33,111 nt of DNA from Arenibacter certesii DSM 19833 (GTDB lineage: Bacteria; Bacteroidota; Bacteroidia; Flavobacteriales; Flavobacteriaceae): NCBI RefSeq assembly GCF_000429545.1, contig NZ_AUCB01000041.1:1-33111 (forward strand). The letters run 5' to 3'. Each line of letters begins with the position of its first letter. Positions within the stretch are counted from its first letter, which is position 1. Below, in pieces: positions 8,855 to 16,785 of the stretch. The notes under the pieces were generated by a model. That model saw only the letters and a list, made by a program, of their open reading frames with translations. It was not told the DNA's origin and made no database searches. Both the position numbers and the translations under genes were made by a program.

Positions 8855-9241
8855 ATGAAGAACCCCGAGTTTTATACGCTAGCTACTTTTGAATATGTAG
8901 CTGACGTTCAGATTCTAAAAGGACGATTAGAGTCGGACGGGATACCGGTATTCTTGAGAGATGAATACACCCTTAATTCCGATCCCATGATTAGTAATGC
9001 TATTGGGGGAGTGAAACTTCAGGTGTATTATTCTGATAAGGAAAAAGCCACCGAAATATATAATGATATACGTGCATACGCAATTGATGATGAGGGAAAT
9101 CTAAGGCGCTGCCCAAATTGTAAAGCACAAAAAATGGAGACCTATTACAGTAGGAAAGGTCTGTTTTATAAACTTTTCCCCTTTTTTGAAATAAGAAAGT
9201 ATAAATGTTTAAATTGTGAATTCATAACCAAACCCCAGTAA
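8855..9241 (+). CDS. DUF2007-type protein with C-terminal zinc ribbon
   Basis: 128 residues. The N-terminal half (FYTLATFEYVADVQILKGRL, GIPVFLRDEYT, VKLQVYYSDKEKATEI) follows the DUF2007 pattern, a small alpha/beta domain proposed to be a signal-transducing or regulatory PII-like fold. The C-terminal part has two CxxC pairs, CPNC near residue 87 and CLNC near 119, which look like a zinc ribbon. It is cytoplasmic. The gene sits between the bioF remnant and bioD, and its TAA is one base before the bioD ATG, so it is translationally coupled to bioD. Whether it has any role in biotin metabolism is unknown; the reading frame is intact even though its neighbours are damaged. Confidence 0.75.
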   Translation: MKNPEFYTLATFEYVADVQILKGRLESDGIPVFLRDEYTLNSDPMISNAIGGVKLQVYYSDKEKATEIYNDIRAYAIDDEGNLRRCPNCKAQKMETYYSRKGLFYKLFPFFEIRKYKCLNCEFITKPQ

Positions 9242-9242
9242 A

Positions 9243-9854
9243 ATGATGCAATTTTTTGTTACCGGAATATCCACAGGAGTGGGCAAGACTATTGCCTCTG
9301 CTATAATAGTAGAAGCATTGGAGGCAGATTATTGGAAGCCAGTACAGACTGGAGAGGATAAGGATAATGATACTGTTGTGAGATTGATATCTAATTCTAA
9401 AACGGTAATCCATGAAACTAGTTATGCCCTAAAAGCTCCCTTAAGTCCACATGCAGCTGCTGCTTTGGAAGGAGTTTATGTAGATCCTAATAAAATAGTG
9501 GAGCCAGAAACAGAGAACCATCTAGTGATAGAGGGAGCGGGAGGGGTATTAGTACCTTTGAACGATTCGGATACTATATTAGATATTATTATGCCCAACT
9601 ACAAGGTAATCGTAGTGTCTAGGCATTATTTGGGAAGCATTAACCATTCCCTTTTAACCATTCAGTGGTTGCAGAATAAAGGATATGATGTGGGAGTAAT
9701 TTTTAGCGGTGATCCGGATCCCGCTACAGAGGATGTGATTGTTAATAGAACCAAGGTTACTGTAATTGGCAGAATAAAAGAGGAGTCCTCATTTGATAAG
9801 GGAACAATTAAAAAATATGCAGACGAATTTAGAGATGCTCTTTTGGCAATGTAA
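9243..9854 (+). CDS. bioD: Dethiobiotin synthetase
   Basis: 203 residues, close to the usual BioD length. BioD uses ATP and CO2 to close the ureido ring of 7,8-diaminononanoate (DAPA), giving dethiobiotin. The P-loop GISTGVGKT is at 8-16, the substrate-binding lysine is in WKPVQTGEDKDND (Lys32), and the EGAGGVLVPL motif is present, as is the later IGRI segment. All active-site landmarks are intact, in contrast to bioF before it and the beta-ketoacyl synthase after it. The ATG at 9243 is preceded by a second in-frame ATG at 9246; either could be used. bioA, which usually follows bioD in these bacteria, is absent. Confidence 0.95.
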   Translation: MMQFFVTGISTGVGKTIASAIIVEALEADYWKPVQTGEDKDNDTVVRLISNSKTVIHETSYALKAPLSPHAAAALEGVYVDPNKIVEPETENHLVIEGAGGVLVPLNDSDTILDIIMPNYKVIVVSRHYLGSINHSLLTIQWLQNKGYDVGVIFSGDPDPATEDVIVNRTKVTVIGRIKEESSFDKGTIKKYADEFRDALLAM

Positions 9855-9916
9855 TCCCTAATAGATTCACAATTACATCTTTCTAGAAAGCTAGGAGCTG
9901 GTTCTTATCCTTTTAA

Positions 9917-10668
9917 AATGAAATACCATCTAGGTTTAATTTTTGGCCAGAGATATCTCACTCTATCACCTGCTCCACGGCCTTACATTCCTTATTAAAC
10001 GGAGTAGCATGGTTGCGTAGCGGTATGGCCAGTAAGTTCTTGGTTGGTGGTAGTGAAGCGCCGTTAACGCCCTTTACTATAGCGCAAATGAGAGCTTTAA
10101 AAGTGTACTCTAGATCTGTAAGGCAAGGGGTTGATTATCCGTGTATAACCTTAAAGTTAGACAAAAAGCAGAATACTATGGTATTGGGGAAGCGGCATCT
10201 ATGGCTTGTTTGGAAACAAAGCAACAAGGAAATTCGCTTGCGAAAATTATAGGCTTGGGGTTTGCAACGGAAATCTTGGAACACAATATATCCATCTCTT
10301 CCAATGCAGAATGTTTTCAGCGATCTATGAGAAGGGCATTTGGAGATTTAAATCCATCGGAGGTAGATGCAGTGGTGCTGCATGCTCCGGGAACTATAAA
10401 AGGGGACTTTTCCGAGTTCGCAGCTATTGAAAAAGTGTTTGGGCCCCATTTACCGGCATTAACAACGAATAAGTGGAAAGTAGGCCAATCCATTGGAGCT
10501 TCCGGGATGTTGAGTCTAGAATTGGCAATTTTGATGATTCGGCACCAGGAGTTTATTCCAGTTGTATTTGTGAATTATAGTCACCTTCCAAAAAGGATAG
10601 ATAAGGTAATGATAAATACAGTATGTTTTGATGGTAATGCTGTAAGCATTCTAATAGAAAAGGTATAG
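9917..10668 (+). pseudogene. Beta-ketoacyl synthase pseudogene (biotin-locus type)
   Basis: Conceptual translation shows a thiolase-fold ketoacyl synthase broken in several ways. The active-site region PEISHSITCSTALHSLLNG (cysteine codon 9971-9973) and LVGGSEAPLTPFTIAQM are in one frame. This runs into YPCITLKLDKKQNTMVLG, after which the family sequence continues (EAASMACLE) only in the -1 frame. Inserting one G in the GGGG at 10186-10189 restores it. The rest to the TAG at 10666-10668 is good C-terminal synthase sequence (VVLHAPGTIKGDFSE, TTNKWKVGQSIGASGMLSL). The N-terminal third (about 130-150 residues) is missing; a stop at 9914-9916 closes the frame upstream. The second catalytic histidine position (normally K-x-x-x-G-H) reads Gln, codon 10486-10488. 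Such synthases lie in flavobacterial biotin loci, where a role in pimelate-chain formation is suspected. Confidence 0.85.
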
Positions 10669-10780
10669 GGAATAGATACTGTATTTTAAATCTAAGTCCG
10701 CCTCTTGTGTCCTCATTATCCCAAGAGAGAAATTAGAAATGAGCTGCTTCATTATTGTTGCAAATATAGAAAACACTCCA

Positions 10781-12865
10781 TTAAGGATATGATGGTAGGT
10801 TTAATGTAAAAGCAGTGCCTTGGTTTAAGTTGCTTTGTACTTCTATAGAGCCGTTTAACGCTTCAACCTGCACTTTTACCAAATACAGTCCCAGTCCTTT
10901 TCCGCTATCGGTGCCGCTTAATCTTCCATACATGTCAAAAATCTTTTTTCTGCTAATATCATTGAGGTCCATTCCTATTCCATTATCGGAAACTATTATC
11001 TCTATGCCTCCAATAGAATTTGGACTAGCGCTAACATTTACAATAAGGGCTCTGTCCCTAGATTTGTATCTTAAGGAATTGATTATCAGATTATAGAATA
11101 TATTGGAGTAATAGCTTCTTAATCCATAAACATGAATAGAAGAATTAAAATTTAGATTAATGTGGGCATTGGTTTTCTTAATTTCGGAAGAGATTAAAAT
11201 TATAACGTCCTCTATAATTTTCTTTAACACTATTCTTTCGAGATCGCTTTTAGAAAAGCTTTTTAAGGATAGCGAATGATTTAAATCCTTAATGGTACCA
11301 TCTAATTTATCAACTGTAAGTCCCACCATTTCTACTATCTCATCTCTTTTAGAACTGTTGCTTGCATCATATAGTTGCAATAAACTTAATATAGTAGTAA
11401 TGGGCCCCCTAACATTATGGGATATGACATATACAAAATTTTGTAATTCTCTATACTGTCGTACCAACTGCTTTTTGGATTTTTCAATTAGAGTAAGATC
11501 TTGAGTGGTGCCTGTAAGTTGTATTACCGCATTGTTCTCGTCGCGATATACCTTTCCCATGTGACGCATGTATCTAATACTACCATCTTCTAGGAGTATT
11601 CTATTGGAAATAGTAAAAGTATCCTCGGTCTCAAGGGTTTTAAATAAGTTCCTAAATTCTTTTTTGTCCTCTTTATGAATTTGGGAGACAAAAGCCTTAT
11701 AGGTTGGCGTAAAGGAGTTTCTGTTCTTTCCGAATATGGTGTACAACTGATTAGACCATTTTATCTTATCGCTTGTTACGTTCCATTCCCAGCTACCGAT
11801 ATTGGCCCTATTTTGGGCCTCTAATAATGAGCTTTCACTTTCTCTTAATTTTCTCAATGTTTTTACACGGTGCGTAATATCTCTTTTATAAATGCTACAA
11901 CCGGTCACTTCATTGTTGTTATCTCTAATTGGGTTGCAGGTTAGTTCAAAATAGAAAACTTTATTACTCAATACTACCCTTTTTTCAATGGAGAAATATT
12001 CTCCTGCAAGCGCTCTGTCATAATAAACCTTCTTGTTATGGTGATTTTCTGGATCATTTGGGTAGTCAAGTATGCTCTTCCCAATTTGTGGCAGATTACC
12101 ATAATAGGTGGTTCTATGCTCCTTATAGGCAGAATTATAGAAAATAAGGTTGTAATTTTTGTCTAATGTCCATATTTGGTTCTTAGTGCTCTCTATTATC
12201 GCATGTAAATGTTCGTACTGGAGTTCTTTTTCTTGGGACAAGATTCTAACCGAATCAATTATATTTTTTACATATAATTGATAAAGACCCCAAATCAATA
12301 AGAGGAAAATAATGATAAGAAGGATAATAATTTTTTTAAAATTGGAAAGTTGAAGCGCCAAATCCGCTTCTAGGTTGGTGACAATAGCATCCATGCCCAG
12401 AAAATAGCTGCGACCTAGATGATCTATATGCTGTAATTCTTGGCTGCTCAATTCGGTAATATCTGTTCTCCTGGAAATATTAAATAACTGTTGATGATAA
12501 GGTGTTATCTCTTTTAAAATACGATCCAAGTCATTGGAAAGTACAGAGGTGTGTAAACCGGAACTGCCATCTAGTAGGGAAAGATGCGTTCTGTGCCAAG
12601 CTTGCGCATTCTTCTTCAGTTCATTTAAATGTTCATCGGATATCTGCGTTGCATATATTCCTTTGATGATTTTTTCGCTCAACATCCTTTGTTTTCCTGT
12701 AAGGTTGATGATTCTCACATCGTAACCTCCCTGGGTAAGCGTTAAATATATGCCACTTACTAGGAGAAAAGCACAGAGGAAAATTAAGGCAAAGCTTGTA
12801 GTGATTGATCTTTTAATGTTGGAAAATGATGGTTTTGGCTTAAAAAGAGGCGCTTTATTATACAT
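10781..12865 (-). CDS. Membrane sensor histidine kinase (PilJ-like sensor, two PAS domains)
   Basis: 694 residues. The first membrane helix is at about 21-43. The periplasmic domain at about 44-176 carries RIINLTGKQRMLSEKI, the signature of the PilJ/type IV pili chemotaxis N-terminal fold (also seen in nitrate sensors). A second helix lies at about 178-200, then two PAS domains at about 215-335 and 345-460 (second with NIGSWEWNV and GTTQDLT). The kinase core has the phospho-acceptor His483 in VISHNVRGPI, an N box (FYNLIINSLRYKS), and the ATP-lid motifs DNGIGMD and GKGLGLYLVK. All essential motifs are present. The upstream response regulator (87 bp) is on the same strand and is the likely partner. 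The ligand is unknown. Confidence 0.9.
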   Translation of the reverse strand: MYNKAPLFKPKPSFSNIKRSITTSFALIFLCAFLLVSGIYLTLTQGGYDVRIINLTGKQRMLSEKIIKGIYATQISDEHLNELKKNAQAWHRTHLSLLDGSSGLHTSVLSNDLDRILKEITPYHQQLFNISRRTDITELSSQELQHIDHLGRSYFLGMDAIVTNLEADLALQLSNFKKIIILLIIIFLLLIWGLYQLYVKNIIDSVRILSQEKELQYEHLHAIIESTKNQIWTLDKNYNLIFYNSAYKEHRTTYYGNLPQIGKSILDYPNDPENHHNKKVYYDRALAGEYFSIEKRVVLSNKVFYFELTCNPIRDNNNEVTGCSIYKRDITHRVKTLRKLRESESSLLEAQNRANIGSWEWNVTSDKIKWSNQLYTIFGKNRNSFTPTYKAFVSQIHKEDKKEFRNLFKTLETEDTFTISNRILLEDGSIRYMRHMGKVYRDENNAVIQLTGTTQDLTLIEKSKKQLVRQYRELQNFVYVISHNVRGPITTILSLLQLYDASNSSKRDEIVEMVGLTVDKLDGTIKDLNHSLSLKSFSKSDLERIVLKKIIEDVIILISSEIKKTNAHINLNFNSSIHVYGLRSYYSNIFYNLIINSLRYKSRDRALIVNVSASPNSIGGIEIIVSDNGIGMDLNDISRKKIFDMYGRLSGTDSGKGLGLYLVKVQVEALNGSIEVQSNLNQGTAFTLNLPSYP

Positions 12866-12952
12866 GTAGGTTAAAGAGGTTGGTAAGCGATTATGAGGGC
12901 CTAAGCCATGAACCCGATAGATGGGTTATTAAAGAATCATGTTTTTTGAAAA

Positions 12953-13375
12953 CTAATACTGTACTTCCAATTGTAAATAATTCTCCTTTAATTCCTTAAG
13001 TTTATTGGAGGTAATTGGTTTGGCGATATAGGTGCGTACAAGGGGATGGTTCTCACCTCTGGAAATATCATTTGAATCTATGGATGAGGATACAATAATT
13101 ATATCAAAAACTTTAGTGTTGTTTTCTAGTTCCGCAACCTTGTCCAAAAATTCGAATCCTGTTATTTCGGGCATATTCAAATCTAGAAACACCAAAATCT
13201 TAAGGTTTTCTTGCTGGAGAAGATTTTGAATGGCAATTATTGCATTGAGTGGATTTAAGTACGACGTAATGTTCTTTGCAGCGATATGTCTTTTGACAAG
13301 AAGTTCATGAACATGGTTTATGATACTGTCGTCATCAATAAGGATGATATGGTCAAAAAATAAATTGTCTTTCAT
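12953..13375 (-). CDS. Single-domain response regulator
   Basis: 140 residues, a receiver (REC) domain with no output domain. The acidic pocket Asp14-Asp15-Asp16 (LIDDDSIINH), the phospho-acceptor Asp65 (VFLDLNMPE), Ser96 (IIVSSSID) and Lys119 (YIAKPI) are all in place. DDDSIINHVHELL is typical of the Rcp1-like single-domain regulators that Bacteroidetes place beside PAS kinases. The gene precedes the kinase gene by 87 bp and both run on the minus strand, so they form a two-component pair. With no DNA-binding domain, the output must pass through protein interaction or phosphotransfer. A minus-strand TAGTTTTG at 13508-13515 could be its -7 element. Confidence 0.9.
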   Translation of the reverse strand: MKDNLFFDHIILIDDDSIINHVHELLVKRHIAAKNITSYLNPLNAIIAIQNLLQQENLKILVFLDLNMPEITGFEFLDKVAELENNTKVFDIIIVSSSIDSNDISRGENHPLVRTYIAKPITSNKLKELKENYLQLEVQY

Positions 13376-14153
13376 TTTGGGGGGAATTTAAGACTACATG
13401 TTTTATTTTTTAAAATAAAATTTTATTTGAAAAAGGGAGTTCAATACTGCCCTTATATATGCACACTTTTTTTGATTATCTACTCTTTACTACAGCGCTA
13501 AGCCGTTCAAAACTACAAGGATAAAAATCCGATTTTACTGGATCTTACCAATATGTATTGTAAGAATTTCAGTAAATTAGGCTGGCCCAATTTAGATATA
13601 AACTTACTGTTAGAATGATATTTATAAAAATAACAGTCTATTACAATTGTGGGAATTTATTTTCAAATATATAAAGCTTATTTGATAAAATCGAAAAAAA
13701 AATGAACTAATGACGGAGGAGATTTTAATTTCATTAACTGGAAAGGTAAAAAAAGTGCTACTAATGACTTAGAAAATTAAAGTTTCATCTACTACCTGAC
13801 AGGAGTCCAAAGACGCTAAGAGTTTTGAAGAATACTGGTTAATAGGGCCCTATTCAAGTCTAAAGTTGCTAGTTCTTAATAATGAAAAAGGGATAGGGTT
13901 CTTCCCTTTATTAATGATTAAAAGTTATTTTTGACCCTTTAATGGAATGGACGATGGCTTAGGGATTGCAGCGGCATCCTTTTTTTAAATTTCGAACCAA
14001 GTTGAGGTAAAAAAAAGATATAGCGTAAAGCCAGACCCCGACTACCTTGACATCTACGAGGAGCACCTGCAAGGTTTTGGAGAACATGTAGGTCTAAACC
14101 TTGGATGAGCTTTGATCGAGGTAGTTGGGGGAAGACCCAATAAACAAATAACT
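13376..14153 (+). other. Gene-free interval upstream of bioB with possible gene remnants
   Basis: This 778-bp stretch has stops in all frames and no full gene. It holds a 16-bp palindrome at 13413-13428 (AAATAAAATTTTATTT) before the response regulator, a DsbD-like remnant at 13502-13618, and a less AT-rich patch at about 14020-14100. One frame, the same as bioB, is interrupted only by stops at 13932, 13986 and 14106 from 13800 onward; that is not significantly open, so I do not call a gene. It may be debris left when the biotin locus was rearranged. Confidence 0.5.
13502..13618 (+). pseudogene. Possible DsbD-like thioredoxin-domain remnant
   Basis: Translation gives KNPILLDLTNMYCKNFSKLG followed by WPNLDINLLLE and a TGA. 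This resembles the thioredoxin-like C-terminal domain of DsbD-type thiol:disulfide interchange proteins, where KPVxLDFTGxxCVNCRKME and WxxPEV...LL occur in that order. The CxxC is reduced to one cysteine here. An in-frame TAA lies directly upstream of the segment. The match is short and made by eye, so it is suggestive only. Confidence 0.3.
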
Positions 14154-15248
14154 ATGAGTGAAGTAAGACACAATTGGACTAAACAGGAAATAGTGGCCAT
14201 ATATAACAAACCGTTTATGGAGTTGCTATACGAAGCGGCTACAGTGCACAGAAGGCATCATGACCCCAATACGGTGCAGGTATCTACTTTGCTCTCTATT
14301 AAAACTGGCGGTTGTCCTGAGGATTGTGGATATTGTCCGCAAGCTGCCCGTTACCATACCCATGTAGAGGGGAACGACCTTATGGAGGTTTCTCAGGTAA
14401 AGGCCCAAGCGTTGCGTGCCAAGGAAGCGGGAAGCTCAAGGGTGTGTATGGGTGCGGCCTGGAGGAATGTTAAGGATGGTCCGGAGTTTGACCAGGTGCT
14501 AGAAATGGTCCGTACCATTAATAAATTGGATATGGAGGTTTGTTGTACTTTGGGAATGATTACAGAGAATCAGGCGCATCGTTTAGCTGAAGCTGGATTA
14601 TATGCCTACAATCACAATTTAGACACTTCGGAAGATTATTATAAGGATGTAATTTCTACTAGGGCTTTTAAAGACCGATTAGATACCATTGAAAATGTCC
14701 GTAAAAGTAACGTTACCGTTTGTAGCGGGGGAATTATTGGAATGGGCGAAGCGTTGGAAGACAGGGCTGGGATGTTGGTAGCCTTATCTACTTTGGATCC
14801 GCAGCCAGAATCAGTGCCTATAAATGCATTGGTGGCCGTGGAAGGAACGCCAATGGCAGATTTGCCTCCTATCCCTATTTGGGATATGGTGCGTATGGTT
14901 GCTACTACCCGTATAATTATGCCGGAAACCCAAGTGCGTTTATCCGCTGGGCGAACTCAAATGAGCAGGGAAGGGCAGGCGATGTGCTTCTTTGCCGGGG
15001 CCAACTCAATTTTTGCGGGAGATAAACTATTGACCACCCCAAATCCGGATGTTAATGAAGATATGGCTATGTTTAAACTGTTAGGTCTTAATCCGCAAAA
15101 ACCATTCACCAAAGTTTCCCAGCCAAAAACAGTGGAAGCGGAAAATTCCAAGTATCAACCATTGGGCGAAAAGCCTAGATGGTCTAGACCGGGGCATACC
15201 ATTGAGCGTAATGAAGCGGCTAAGCAAAATGCCAAACTAACGGATTAA
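14154..15248 (+). CDS. bioB: Biotin synthase (radical SAM)
   Basis: 364 residues from the ATG at 14154, chosen because family N-termini begin about here (MSEVRHNWTKQEI); a TTG at 14112 would add 14 residues with no family counterpart. BioB inserts sulfur into dethiobiotin. The radical-SAM motif C-x3-C-x2-C is GGCPEDCGYCPQ (Cys54, Cys58, Cys61). The ligands of the [2Fe-2S] sulfur donor are in place: RVCMGAAW, EVCCTLGM, TVCSGGIIGMGE and the arginine in RLSAGR. Length and motifs are normal, so the enzyme should work. It is now about 3.5 kb away from the remaining biotin genes, separated by the two-component pair, and I see no clear promoter directly upstream. Confidence 0.96.
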   Translation: MSEVRHNWTKQEIVAIYNKPFMELLYEAATVHRRHHDPNTVQVSTLLSIKTGGCPEDCGYCPQAARYHTHVEGNDLMEVSQVKAQALRAKEAGSSRVCMGAAWRNVKDGPEFDQVLEMVRTINKLDMEVCCTLGMITENQAHRLAEAGLYAYNHNLDTSEDYYKDVISTRAFKDRLDTIENVRKSNVTVCSGGIIGMGEALEDRAGMLVALSTLDPQPESVPINALVAVEGTPMADLPPIPIWDMVRMVATTRIIMPETQVRLSAGRTQMSREGQAMCFFAGANSIFAGDKLLTTPNPDVNEDMAMFKLLGLNPQKPFTKVSQPKTVEAENSKYQPLGEKPRWSRPGHTIERNEAAKQNAKLTD

Positions 15249-15292
15249 ATTAGTTTTGGTAAAGTAAGGCTTAATGTTGCTTGCGGTTTCTT

Positions 15293-15300
15293 TATCTTTG
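15293..15300 (+). promoter_or_regulatory. -7 promoter element for the cupin-like gene
   Basis: TATCTTTG fits the Bacteroidetes -7 consensus TAnnTTTG. It lies 22 bp before the TTG start at 15323. A TTG at 15277-15279 is only 13 bp upstream, shorter than the usual spacing of about 19. Confidence 0.5.
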
Positions 15301-15322
15301 TTGAATAAATAACCATGTTGTT

Positions 15323-16180
15323 TTGGACTTAAAAGAAATACCCAGAGTATCAAATATTACGAAGGAAGCGTTTCTTAAAAACTACTTTAAGCCACAGCTC
15401 CCCGTGGTAATAGAGAATTGTATAGAAGATTGGCCAGCCTATTCCAAATGGGATTTTGAGTATATGCGTAAGGTTGCCGGTGATAGGACGGTGCCGCTTT
15501 ATGATGATAGGCCGGTACATTCTAAAGACGGATTTAACGAGCCGCATGCCACAATGAAAATGTCCGATTATATAGACCTTCTGCAAAAGGAGCCTACTAG
15601 ATATCGCATTTTTCTTTGGAATATACTAAAAGAGGTCCCTTCTTTACAACAAGATTTTAAGTATCCTGACTTTGGACTTAAATTGATGAAAGGTTTGCCA
15701 ATGCTTTTCTTTGGTGGGGAGGATTCCTTCACTTTTATGCATTATGATATTGATCTGGCAAATATTTTTCATTTTCATTTTGTTGGTAATAAGGAAGTTA
15801 TCTTATTTCCACAATCTGAAAACAGGTATTTGTACAAAGTTCCCCATTCGCTAATTACCCATGAGAGCATAGATTTTGCTAATCCTAATTTTAAGAAGTG
15901 GCCCGCACTACGGCATGCATCTGGGTATAAGACGCAATTAAAGCATGGGGAGGTTTTGTATATGCCAGAAGGGTATTGGCATTACATGAGGTATATTACC
16001 CCTGGATTTTCCATGAGTTTGCGTGCGATAGCCAGAAATCCCAAGAATTTAGGAAAGGCTTTCTACAACGTTTTATTCATGAGGTATTATGATAATTTAA
16101 TGCGGAAAATTAAAGGACAGGAGTGGATTGACTGGAAGAACGAGCAGGCTATTATTAGAACAAATAGGCGTCAAGATTAA
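15323..16180 (+). CDS. Cupin-like JmjC-type Fe(II)/2-oxoglutarate dioxygenase-like protein
   Basis: 285 residues. It belongs to the cupin_8/JmjC-like group: KEIPRVSNITKEAF and LPVVIENCIEDWPAY at the N-terminus are the family start. The metal site is a facial triad, His140 and Asp142 in FMHYDID and His220 in GEVLYMPEGYWHY. Family members hydroxylate proteins or small molecules; the substrate here is unknown. The start is a TTG at 15323. The ATG at 15315 is in a different frame and soon hits a stop, and the family N-terminus begins near the TTG. The promoter element 22 bp upstream also fits. It follows bioB by 74 bp on the same strand, with its own likely promoter in between. Confidence 0.85.
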   Translation: MDLKEIPRVSNITKEAFLKNYFKPQLPVVIENCIEDWPAYSKWDFEYMRKVAGDRTVPLYDDRPVHSKDGFNEPHATMKMSDYIDLLQKEPTRYRIFLWNILKEVPSLQQDFKYPDFGLKLMKGLPMLFFGGEDSFTFMHYDIDLANIFHFHFVGNKEVILFPQSENRYLYKVPHSLITHESIDFANPNFKKWPALRHASGYKTQLKHGEVLYMPEGYWHYMRYITPGFSMSLRAIARNPKNLGKAFYNVLFMRYYDNLMRKIKGQEWIDWKNEQAIIRTNRRQD

Positions 16181-16201
16181 GGTTTTGTGATTGAAATAGG
16201 G

Positions 16202-16209
16202 TACCTTTG
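16202..16209 (+). promoter_or_regulatory. -7 promoter element for the small barrel gene
   Basis: TACCTTTG matches TAnnTTTG and ends 25 bp before the ATG at 16235. A TTG at 16185-16187 is 14 bp upstream, shorter than ideal. Confidence 0.5.
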
Positions 16210-16234
16210 CACGCTAAAAATTAAGAAATAATAT

Positions 16235-16732
16235 ATGAGAAATTTACTATTTGCTATGGCGTTTGTTTTAACGGCAGTATCCGTTAATGCACAGGCTTAT
16301 GATGGAACAGGAGATCAGAAAATGCAAATTGGGGCCAATTTTCAAAAATATGGTACCGGTATTGTAGTTACTTATGATTACGGTCTTGGAGAAAATTTCT
16401 CCATAGGAGTTTCTTCTTCCTACGTATTGGGCCTTAAAGAATCTATTGATGCTGATTTCGATAATAGAATAGATCTTAAAGCCAGATTTAATGCTAATCT
16501 AGGAAGTGTTCTTCAGTTGGGAAATAATGTGGATGTTTATCCAGGTCTTGATTTAGGACTTAAGAATTTTGGGGGGCATTTGGGGGTGCGATATTTCTTT
16601 TCTGATGGATTTGGAATTTTCACAGAGTTTGGCACTCCAATTGCAAAATTTAAGACGCGTGATTTGACTCCAGCTGAGAAATTACACAATCAATTTGTGT
16701 TCAGTATAGGGGCGTCATTTAATCTAAATTAA
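16235..16732 (+). CDS. Small outer-membrane beta-barrel protein (DUF6646-like)
   Basis: 165 residues with a clear signal peptide (MRNLLFAMAFVLTAVSVNAQ, cleaved near residue 20). The mature part is made of short amphipathic strands (MQIGANFQKYGTGIVVTYDY, DVYPGLDLGLKNFGGHLGVR) and ends in FVFSIGASFNLN, whose alternating hydrophobic residues suit a barrel-closing C-terminal strand. This matches my recollection of the DUF6646 family of flavobacteria. It should be an eight-stranded outer-membrane barrel. Function is unknown. A strong hairpin terminator follows directly. Confidence 0.75.
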   Translation: MRNLLFAMAFVLTAVSVNAQAYDGTGDQKMQIGANFQKYGTGIVVTYDYGLGENFSIGVSSSYVLGLKESIDADFDNRIDLKARFNANLGSVLQLGNNVDVYPGLDLGLKNFGGHLGVRYFFSDGFGIFTEFGTPIAKFKTRDLTPAEKLHNQFVFSIGASFNLN

Positions 16733-16737
16733 TAAAT

Positions 16738-16784
16738 AAATAGCCCTATTTCTTTGCCTTTTAGGTTGCGAAATAGGGCTATTT
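16738..16784. terminator. Bidirectional hairpin terminator
   Basis: The arms AAATAGCCCTATTTC (16738-16752) and GAAATAGGGCTATTT (16770-16784) pair perfectly over 15 bp around a 17-base loop. It lies between the convergent small-barrel gene and recX, only one base after the recX stop, and can serve both. Confidence 0.9.
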
Positions 16785-16785
16785 C

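Noticed and set aside
9855..9916. Remnant of bioA directly after bioD
   Set aside because: The frame after the bioD stop reads SLIDSQLHLSRKLGAG, too short and too weak to match BioA.
13800..14105. A protein-coding gene directly upstream of bioB in the same frame
   Set aside because: Three stops interrupt it and the number of stops is not clearly below chance for this length.
14112..14153. An earlier TTG start for bioB giving 14 extra residues
   Set aside because: The extra residues have no counterpart in BioB, whereas the ATG at 14154 gives the family N-terminus.
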